Shown here: one piece after another, positions 22,145-28,845 of the stretch
How the letters are laid out: every line of letters starts with the position of its first letter
How positions within the stretch are numbered: the stretch's first letter is position 1
Position numbers and translations under genes: made by a program
NCBI GenBank assembly: GCA_963643985.1
Contig: CAVINP010000015.1
Span: 1 to 28,845, forward strand
From: SFTH01 sp963643985
GTDB taxonomy: Bacteria; Bacillota; Clostridia; Christensenellales; Aristaeellaceae
Reading direction: 5' to 3'
DNA: 28,845 nucleotides
Notes under the pieces: model-generated
Databases searched by the model: none
The model's input: only the letters and a program-made list of their open reading frames with translations
What the model was told of the DNA's origin: nothing

Positions 22145-22173
22145 TTTACAGAATGAAGAAAATATGGTATACT
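22145..22173 (+). promoter_or_regulatory. Promoter of the giant Ig-like/caspase-like gene
   Basis: TTTACA (22145-22150), 17 bases, TATACT (22168-22173) with an upstream TGG giving an extended -10. Transcription would begin near 22180, about 67 bases before the start codon. The AT-rich stretch 22025-22140 before it shows no other feature I can support. Confidence 0.75.
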
Positions 22174-22246
22174 GTAGCCGTGAAATCATAGCATGCCCGT
22201 GGCATCTCAATGATACAGAGCAATACCGATCCGGAGGCGTATGAAG

Positions 22247-25200
22247 ATGAGAAAGTTTTTCAGATCATTGTCACTGATTCTTTGCTTCGCAATGCTGCTT
22301 GCAGCCATGCCCGAAGCACAGCTGCTTGTCCCGATAGTCGTTGCGACAGCCGAGGAAGAGCAGCCCGCCGCCGAACAGCCCTCAGAAGTGTCCGAGCCGG
22401 ATCCGACTCAGGAACCTACTCAGATTCCCGAGGAAACGGAGCCGCCCGAGGAGACGGCAGTGCCGGAGGAGACGGCCGAAGCCGAAGCGACGCTGCCGCC
22501 GTCCGAAGAGGTTGAGGCGCTGCCCAACGGGGAAGTGTCCAACGGAAATGAGATCGACTACACAAAGGATGCGGGCTTCAGCCCGGCCTTTGACTGTGGC
22601 TATGCCAAACTGAAGTCGGATACAAGCCTCTATGAGGGATCCGATGCCAAGGACGAGGAGATCGCCATCCTGGGCAGCGGCATTGTCTACGCCGTCGCGC
22701 GTGATACCGTCACCGGGCGTGATCGCATTCAGATCGTCTTCAATGACGGCAGCGAAGAACTTGCAAACGGCTGGGTCGATGCCGATCGCGTGACTCCCAT
22801 GGATCCCGAGACGGACGTGCCGACGTTTACCCGCGATGCGATGACGGATGACGATGTGCGCATCTACAATGACAAATATCCGCTGCTGCCCGTAAGCTGT
22901 GCCCGAACGCAGGAGCAAGAGGCAGAGTCTGCTGCGCCGGACGATGCGGCAGAGAATGTCAACGCAGTTGAAATCAACGCGGTCAAGCGCGAAGGCGTAA
23001 TGACGATCAGTGCCGACAGATATACCATCGGTGCAAACACGAAAGCAAAGCTCACCATCACGGCAACGGCCGGTCACACGATGGAAAATTATCGCCTCGC
23101 CTCGGATCACGAGAACCTGCTCATACTCGACCAGCCCGAGAAGAAGGGCAGAAACGCCACCGCTACGGCATCCAAGAATGTCACGAAGGCCACCACGATC
23201 ACGATACAGCTGATCGCGCTCTCGGACGATGCTGTGCTGGACAGCATTGAAATCGAAGTGCTGCCCGCGCCGACGGCATCGGATATCAGCGTTGACAGGG
23301 AAATCCGTATCGGCGTCAAGTGCACGTATCAGCTTAATCCGACGTACAAGGACGGCACGATGTGCGACTCCTTTACCTATATGGTAGCACCGAAGGATGC
23401 TGATTATGCCTCCGTTTCGCAGACAGGTCTTGTTACGGCCAAGAGCCTTGTCTTAGTTGATACTAAAAGACCCGTTACCATCTACATCATGCCGAGCAAC
23501 AACACCGCCGCACGTGTCGAATGCAAGCTCTACATACTTGAAGCACCCGACCGTGTGACTGCAAGCCGCACCAAGGTGACCATCGGCGCGGGCGACAGCA
23601 TCAATCTGGTGGAGGCCTGCACGCTCGACTATGCCCCGGGCCTGGATGAAGACTGCGCGGGTCAGCTGACGTTCAAATCCTCTTCGTCCTCCGTGGCCAA
23701 GGTGTCCTCTGCGGGTGTTGTTACGGCCCTCAAGAAGGGCACGGCGAAGATCACCGTCGGCCTCAACAACAATCCTGACGCCAAGAAGACCATCACGGTG
23801 CAGGTGCTCAGTGCGGCCAAGTCCGCGACGCTCAAGCTGACCAACAACCCCATCGGCTCCCAGATGAAGGGCATTCTCAGCATCGGCTTTGCGAAGAATA
23901 CCTACAGCGCCTACAGCGTTTCGGCTGAGCCGGAAGGTGTACTCAGCTTCACCAAGAGCGGCGAGAACCTCATCGGTTATACCGCTCAGACCGTGGATGT
24001 GCCCACCGATGTGACCGTCACGGTTGCGGCGAATAACGGCAACTGGTCCGAAAGCACGATTGTGCACGTATTGCCCGGCCCGGAACACATCTCCGTCAAA
24101 GAAGACAGCATACTCATCTCCTACGGTGAACGCGGCGTGAAGGTCGAAGGTGTCTGTGACGATCCGGATACCCTGTGCAGCTTTACCTACTCCTCCGCCA
24201 AACCTTCCCTCCTACAGGTGGACGAGACGACGGGCGAAATGATGGTGCTCAAAGATACCGTCACCACGCCGGAGGATGTCACCGTTACCGTGCACTCGAC
24301 CAACAGCGATGCGGTGGCCTACTGTGAGGTCATCGTCGTGCCGCAGCCCAGGAAGATTGTGCTCTCTTCCGCGAGTGTCAACCTCGGCAAGGGCGACACC
24401 TTTGATCTGATGGACGGCATCGTCGGCGTCTCTCCGGAAGGCACGCATGCCACATTCACGTTCAAATCGAGCAAGACGAGCGTTGCCACGGTTGATGAGG
24501 ACGGCGTGATAACCGCCAGGAAGGCCGGCACAGCCAAGATTACGGTCAAGACGCACATTTCAAGCGTGCCGTCCGTCACCTTCACGGTCAACGTCAGCGA
24601 TGCCATGAGCGAAAGCAAAAAGCCCACGCTCAGGCTTTCCGCACCCGCGAACGGAAAGATCGGCACGGGCATGAGCGGACAGCTTACAATCACCTTCCCG
24701 AAGGGCTGCTATTCTCTGTATGATCTGCAGGCCGACAATGCCCTGATCAGCTTTGACATGAGTACGTTCAAGAGCAGCTACAACAGTTCCAAGAAGGTCA
24801 GGACGGACACCGTCTCCTTTACCGTCGGAGATGTGGAAGACGTGACGGATACCGTCATCTCGCTCATCTCCCGCGCGAATCCGGACGTCGAGGCCACGCT
24901 GGATATCGAGCTTCTGCCCGCTCCGACAGAGATCTATGTTGAAGAAGAAGAACTGCTGGTGGGCAAGGGACAGACGGGCGCAAAGGTCATTGGCATCTGC
25001 CCCGATGATGCCGCCTGTGACTTCATATACACAAAGCTCAACGGAACGAGCATCACCATCGACGAAAAGACCGGTGTCATTACGACCATCGAGACGGGTA
25101 CGTCGACCGTGCGCGTGGCTGCATCCAATTCAGCTGCCTATTTCGATTGCACGGTCGTGGTCACGAAGGCCCCGGAGAAGATCAGCTTCACCCAAAAGAC

Positions 25201-28200
25201 GCTGAAGATCGGCGAAGGGGACACGCTCAACCTGCTTGACGCAGAACTTCTGAACTGCTATCCGGAAGGCACAGCCACGGGCTACAAGTTCTCCGGCGGT
25301 TCGACAAAGTATGTGACCGTCAGCGCCGACGGCACCATCAAGGGCATCAGGAAGGGCACGGTGACCATCAAGGCCACCTCGGATACGATCACATCGGGGG
25401 ATGGCAAGACGGCCTCCATCAAGGTCACGGTCTGCTCCAAGCCCAAGAGCGTATCTTTTACGCAGGAAGAATATACCACGGGCGTCGGCATGAGCATCAA
25501 GCCGTCCGTGAAGTTCAATTCCACTTCCGCCTACAGCCTCTGCAGCTACGAGGTGGCAGACGAGAGCATTGCGACCGTAGATGAGAATACGGGTGCGATC
25601 ACCGGAATGAGCGAGGGTTCCACCGAGATCACGGTCACGACGCAGAGCGGCGTGAGCAATACGGCCATACTGACGGTGCTGCCCACCCCTGATGAGATTT
25701 TTGTCAAGACCGATCCGCTCGTCATCGGCATCGGCCAGACGAATGAGAAGGTGACGGGTGTTTATCCCGAGGGCACGGCGTGTGACTTTACCTACGAAGT
25801 CATCGACGGCGATACCATCAGCATCAATGAGACGAGCGGTGTCATTACGCCCATCGAGACGGGTACGTCGACCGTGCGCGTGTACTCCGCCAACAGCGAT
25901 GCCTATGTCGATTGCACCGTGGATGTGCGCCCGAACCCCGAGAAGATTGCTTTCACGCAAAAGACGATCAGGATCGGCATCGGCGACACGATCAACCTCT
26001 TGGATATGGGGCTGCTGACCTGTGTGCCTGAGGATGCCGCGACCGCATATACCTTCAAGTCCGGCAACAAGAAGTATGCGACCGTCAGCGCGGACGGCAC
26101 GGTCAAGGGCCTCAAGAAAGGCACGGTGGCCATCACTGCGACCTCGTCCACCGCGACATCCCTGCTCAACGATGACAAGACGGCCACAATTCGCGTGACG
26201 GTCTGTGCACAACCCAAGGGCGTGGCCTTTACGCAGGGCAGCTATACGCTGGGCATCGGCATGAAGGCACAGACCGCAGTCAAGTTCACCCCGGCCACAA
26301 GTTCCTATGCCGTGTGCAGCTACGAGATCGAAGACGAGAGCGTTGCCACGATCGATGAAAACGGTGTGATTACGGCTGCGTCAGTGGGTGAAACCAAGCT
26401 GACCGTCCGCACAAAGAATGCCGGAAACACTGCGGTTATCCGCGTGCTGGATGCGCCGACCTATGTTGGATTCATTAAGGACAGCTACGAGGTCATGGGC
26501 AGCAAGCAGCTCGACCTCAATACCATCATAGAATACGATGATGATACGCTGGCGGACTTCAGCTTTACCATCGTCGGCAACGGTTCAAAGTATGCCACCA
26601 TCGATGAAAAGGGTGTGCTGACGGCCAACGCCAGGGGTACGGTTTACGTGCGGGTGACGGCCGGAAACGGCGAGGATGTCATTACCTCCGCTTCCACTTG
26701 CGCCATCATCTGTGACAATCCGCCCTCCGGCATCAGCTACGGCAACGAAGTCTCTGTTGCGATTGCCAAGGGCGATACGGTGAAGATCCCCGAACCCAAT
26801 GCACGCGATATGGAGGGCAATCCGGTCGGCGCAACCTATACCTACAAGTCTTCCAACACCAGGTACGTCAAGATTGTGGACGGCTGCTATATGCAGGGTG
26901 TGAAGACCGGCTCGGCCACTATCACCGTCACCTCGCACAACGGCAAGACCACGACGTTCAAGGTTGTCGTTTCCACCAAGAGCATCGTCTCTGTTGAAAT
27001 AAACCGCAGCGGGATAGGCGAAAGTGCGACGCTGTACACCGACGGAGATTCCTATGCCGACAGTCTCAGCATGCAGGTCTTCGTTGCCGGACTGGGGCTG
27101 ACCTATGCATCCCTGAAAGCCACAAGCAGCGATCCCGATGTGGCGGAAGTGACAGACTGTAAACAGATCTACGATCCTGACAGCATTATCTATCAGGTCG
27201 ATGTCATTGCACGCGGTGCGGGCACGGCTGAAATTGTGGTCAAGAACGGTTCCAAGTCCGACAGCTTCCCGATTACGGTCTATACGCTCTGCGAGAAACT
27301 GAGCTTTGCAGAAAATACGGTGGATCTTGGCGAAGGCCAGACCACTCAGCTTGTGCCGGTATTTGAACCCGAAGGCAGCAGTGCGAAGCTGACCTACCAC
27401 TCCTCCAAAGCTTCGGTCGCCACCGTAGACGAAAACGGGCTGGTCAGGGGCGTATCCGAGGGTACGACACGCATTACCGCCACGACGCCGCAGGGTCTGA
27501 CGGCCTATGTGGATGTCACGGTGCTGGCCTCTCCGATCGGTATTTCGCTTAACGTGAGCGGGCTGAACCTCGAGCCGGAAGAAACCGTCACGATTAAACC
27601 GACACTGATCTTCAAATCGTCCGGCGGCAAGCACAGCGAGTCAATCAGCTATTCCAGCAGCCGCCCGAGCGTGGCTACAGTGGATGAAGACGGCACGATC
27701 ACCGCCATCAGACAGGGATCGGCAACCATCACCGCAACGACCGTGAACGGTCTGTCGGCCGAGTGCGTGGTCACCGTTGTGCCGCAGGGCAGTGAGGCCA
27801 AGGTGGACTTTGCATGGAGTGAGGCGAGCATCGTCAAGGGCGATACTGCGGTGATTCCGCTGGTGCTCAACAAGGATGCACTGGAAAACGGCTACACCAT
27901 CACCAGCGGCAATACGGACGCTTTGAGTGTGGACGGCGAGAGCATCGTGGCGCACAAGGTGGCTACGGGCGTTGAACTGACCCTCAGTGTGAACGGCAGC
28001 GACGAAAAGTACACCTGCACCGTCGATGTTATCCGGAATGCCGAGGTCAGCTTCTCGCATGACATCATCACCATACCAATAAGCTCGAGTACCGAGCCGC
28101 GCAGCGTGTGGGAAGAACTGACGCTGACCGTTGAGCCTGAAAACCTGGTCGGTACCAACTACATCGAAGTTGTCGATGTCGAGGGCAGCAATGTGGCCGA

Positions 28201-28845
28201 GTACAGCCTTGAGGACAGCCGCGTCTACGCGCTCTCGGCCGGTACGGCGGACGTCATCTGCCATACCTTCAATCGCGATGCTACCTGCGAGGTCATCGTG
28301 GACGACAAGGTGGTCTATCGGGCACTGGTGATTTCCGAGTATAATCAAGAGGGCAGCAGTGCGCTGAAGTTCGCTACGAATAACGTGAATGACGTTACCA
28401 GAGCGCTGGGCATGTCCGAGATTGGCGGCGAAACCTACGGCATCAGGACGCTCAAAAATCCCACAAAATCAAAGATCGCATCTGCCATCACGACGGGCTT
28501 TGAAGATGCGGATGAGAACGATGTGAGCGTGATCTACATCGTCTCCCACGGCTTTAACAAGTCCTCGCTGGACGACTACCACTTCGGCATTTCCAACGGA
28601 TCCGGCTATTCTACGACCGATCCGAGCAGCTTTGTCAAAGGCTCCGAACTGGTGGGATGGCTCAGACAAATCAAGGGAAACGTGATCTTGGTGCTGGACA
28701 GCTGCGAGAGCGGCGCGTTCATTAAAAAGAACAGCAGTGCGCTCAATGCCGCGGGCAATATTGCCGTCATCACGGCTCAGATTGAGGGTAAAAAAGGCTT
28801 CTATTATGTAGCCAAGGGCGATGTCTCCAAGAGTAACGCATCAAG
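22247..28845 (+). CDS. Giant secreted protein: SH3-like region, Ig-like (BIG2) array, caspase-like domain; 3' end missing
   Basis: One uninterrupted frame of at least 2,199 residues that leaves the window. ATG 22247 is preferred to 22241 because GGAGG then has a 9-base spacing. Order: signal peptide 1-25 (MRKFFRSLSLILCFAMLLAA start), acidic/proline-rich linker about 38-90, SH3b-like region about 118-185, then about 20 Ig-like domains from 246 to 2021. Most end in the BIG2-type signature (for example VATVDEDGVITARKAGTAKI). From 2022 a caspase-clan (CD) domain begins: VSVIYIVSHG carries H2101 and ILVLDSCESGAF carries C2153, the His/Cys dyad, 52 residues apart. Likely an extracellular cysteine peptidase or self-processing surface protein. 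Any wall anchor would be beyond the edge. Base composition resembles its neighbours, so no sign of recent transfer. Confidence 0.9.
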   Translation, partial: MRKFFRSLSLILCFAMLLAAMPEAQLLVPIVVATAEEEQPAAEQPSEVSEPDPTQEPTQIPEETEPPEETAVPEETAEAEATLPPSEEVEALPNGEVSNGNEIDYTKDAGFSPAFDCGYAKLKSDTSLYEGSDAKDEEIAILGSGIVYAVARDTVTGRDRIQIVFNDGSEELANGWVDADRVTPMDPETDVPTFTRDAMTDDDVRIYNDKYPLLPVSCARTQEQEAESAAPDDAAENVNAVEINAVKREGVMTISADRYTIGANTKAKLTITATAGHTMENYRLASDHENLLILDQPEKKGRNATATASKNVTKATTITIQLIALSDDAVLDSIEIEVLPAPTASDISVDREIRIGVKCTYQLNPTYKDGTMCDSFTYMVAPKDADYASVSQTGLVTAKSLVLVDTKRPVTIYIMPSNNTAARVECKLYILEAPDRVTASRTKVTIGAGDSINLVEACTLDYAPGLDEDCAGQLTFKSSSSSVAKVSSAGVVTALKKGTAKITVGLNNNPDAKKTITVQVLSAAKSATLKLTNNPIGSQMKGILSIGFAKNTYSAYSVSAEPEGVLSFTKSGENLIGYTAQTVDVPTDVTVTVAANNGNWSESTIVHVLPGPEHISVKEDSILISYGERGVKVEGVCDDPDTLCSFTYSSAKPSLLQVDETTGEMMVLKDTVTTPEDVTVTVHSTNSDAVAYCEVIVVPQPRKIVLSSASVNLGKGDTFDLMDGIVGVSPEGTHATFTFKSSKTSVATVDEDGVITARKAGTAKITVKTHISSVPSVTFTVNVSDAMSESKKPTLRLSAPANGKIGTGMSGQLTITFPKGCYSLYDLQADNALISFDMSTFKSSYNSSKKVRTDTVSFTVGDVEDVTDTVISLISRANPDVEATLDIELLPAPTEIYVEEEELLVGKGQTGAKVIGICPDDAACDFIYTKLNGTSITIDEKTGVITTIETGTSTVRVAASNSAAYFDCTVVVTKAPEKISFTQKTLKIGEGDTLNLLDAELLNCYPEGTATGYKFSGGSTKYVTVSADGTIKGIRKGTVTIKATSDTITSGDGKTASIKVTVCSKPKSVSFTQEEYTTGVGMSIKPSVKFNSTSAYSLCSYEVADESIATVDENTGAITGMSEGSTEITVTTQSGVSNTAILTVLPTPDEIFVKTDPLVIGIGQTNEKVTGVYPEGTACDFTYEVIDGDTISINETSGVITPIETGTSTVRVYSANSDAYVDCTVDVRPNPEKIAFTQKTIRIGIGDTINLLDMGLLTCVPEDAATAYTFKSGNKKYATVSADGTVKGLKKGTVAITATSSTATSLLNDDKTATIRVTVCAQPKGVAFTQGSYTLGIGMKAQTAVKFTPATSSYAVCSYEIEDESVATIDENGVITAASVGETKLTVRTKNAGNTAVIRVLDAPTYVGFIKDSYEVMGSKQLDLNTIIEYDDDTLADFSFTIVGNGSKYATIDEKGVLTANARGTVYVRVTAGNGEDVITSASTCAIICDNPPSGISYGNEVSVAIAKGDTVKIPEPNARDMEGNPVGATYTYKSSNTRYVKIVDGCYMQGVKTGSATITVTSHNGKTTTFKVVVSTKSIVSVEINRSGIGESATLYTDGDSYADSLSMQVFVAGLGLTYASLKATSSDPDVAEVTDCKQIYDPDSIIYQVDVIARGAGTAEIVVKNGSKSDSFPITVYTLCEKLSFAENTVDLGEGQTTQLVPVFEPEGSSAKLTYHSSKASVATVDENGLVRGVSEGTTRITATTPQGLTAYVDVTVLASPIGISLNVSGLNLEPEETVTIKPTLIFKSSGGKHSESISYSSSRPSVATVDEDGTITAIRQGSATITATTVNGLSAECVVTVVPQGSEAKVDFAWSEASIVKGDTAVIPLVLNKDALENGYTITSGNTDALSVDGESIVAHKVATGVELTLSVNGSDEKYTCTVDVIRNAEVSFSHDIITIPISSSTEPRSVWEELTLTVEPENLVGTNYIEVVDVEGSNVAEYSLEDSRVYALSAGTADVICHTFNRDATCEVIVDDKVVYRALVISEYNQEGSSALKFATNNVNDVTRALGMSEIGGETYGIRTLKNPTKSKIASAITTGFEDADENDVSVIYIVSHGFNKSSLDDYHFGISNGSGYSTTDPSSFVKGSELVGWLRQIKGNVILVLDSCESGAFIKKNSSALNAAGNIAVITAQIEGKKGFYYVAKGDVSKSNAS
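23270..26455 (+). repeat. Four-fold X-Y-Z super-repeat of Ig-like domains
   Basis: Inside the giant gene the Ig-like domains recur as triplets. Units begin at 23270, 24080, 24923 and 25688 and end at 26455, giving 270, 281, 255 and 256 codons. X domains open like PTEIYV/PDEIFV and contain CDF(T/I)Y; Y domains open PEKISFTQKT with GDT.NLLD; Z domains open KPKSVSFTQ with GMS/GMK and (in units 3-4) CSYE. Units 3 and 4 are clearly the closest pair. A lone Z-like domain precedes the array at about 22985-23269. Confidence 0.8.

Noticed and set aside
23270..26455. Repeats considered as a CRISPR or mobile element
   Set aside because: The period is about 765 bases, in frame, diverged and within one coding sequence; it is protein domain duplication.
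25130..27634. Several minus-strand frames of up to 360 codons opposite the giant repeat gene
   Set aside because: Shadows caused by the repetitive codon pattern of the Ig-like domains; their own periodicity mirrors the sense-strand repeats.

Overview
The window looks like chromosomal DNA from a GC-rich, spore-lineage Clostridia (Firmicutes), most likely an uncultured gut-type bacterium. The reasons are the strong GGAGG ribosome sites, SigA-type promoters with 17-base spacers, a DacF-type carboxypeptidase, GerMN domains next to an OmpR/ResE-like two-component pair, LicD and CDP-glycerol transferase wall genes, and conserved clostridial small proteins. The taxon is an inference; no rRNA is present. 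Most of the window reads as ordinary core chromosome. I see no insertion sequence, prophage or CRISPR array.

Left part (1-5.9 kb): a GreA-type transcript cleavage factor on the minus strand is followed by a small eight-cysteine protein. A promoter, a cobalamin riboswitch and an intrinsic terminator come next. They control a tightly overlapping operon: a xylose-isomerase-like TIM barrel protein, cobT, cobU, cobS, a degenerate second CobU-like protein, and a cobC-like phosphatase. This set covers the late steps of cobamide assembly (cobinamide salvage and lower-ligand attachment). Three related intergenic repeats (650-708, 1037-1090, 4671-4760) lie in this part. A 19-bp perfect hairpin closes the operon.

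Middle part (5.9-13.6 kb): the minus strand carries licD and a TagB/TagF-like glycerophosphotransferase, probably for wall or teichoic polymer decoration, and an EamA exporter. The exporter is divergent from an Lrp/AsnC regulator. A tRNA-Leu(CAA) with its own promoter and terminator follows. Then comes a plus-strand lipid operon: a PAP2-like membrane protein, an MprF/UPF0104-like membrane protein, phosphatidylserine synthase, phosphatidylserine decarboxylase and a YbaK-type deacylase. PssA plus Psd imply phosphatidylethanolamine synthesis.

Right part (13.6-28.8 kb): the minus strand carries an operon of response regulator, sensor kinase, triple-GerMN secreted protein and HD hydrolase. Divergent from it is dacF, a conserved 96-residue protein, nth, obg and yhbY, ended by a terminator. 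The last 6.6 kb is a single open frame, running off the window edge, for a secreted protein of at least 2,199 residues. It has an SH3-like region and about 20 Ig-like (BIG2-type) domains, thirteen of them in a regular three-domain higher-order repeat. A caspase-like His/Cys domain follows at the visible end. This protein, the split-looking CobU pair and the TIM barrel protein under B12 control are the most interesting items.
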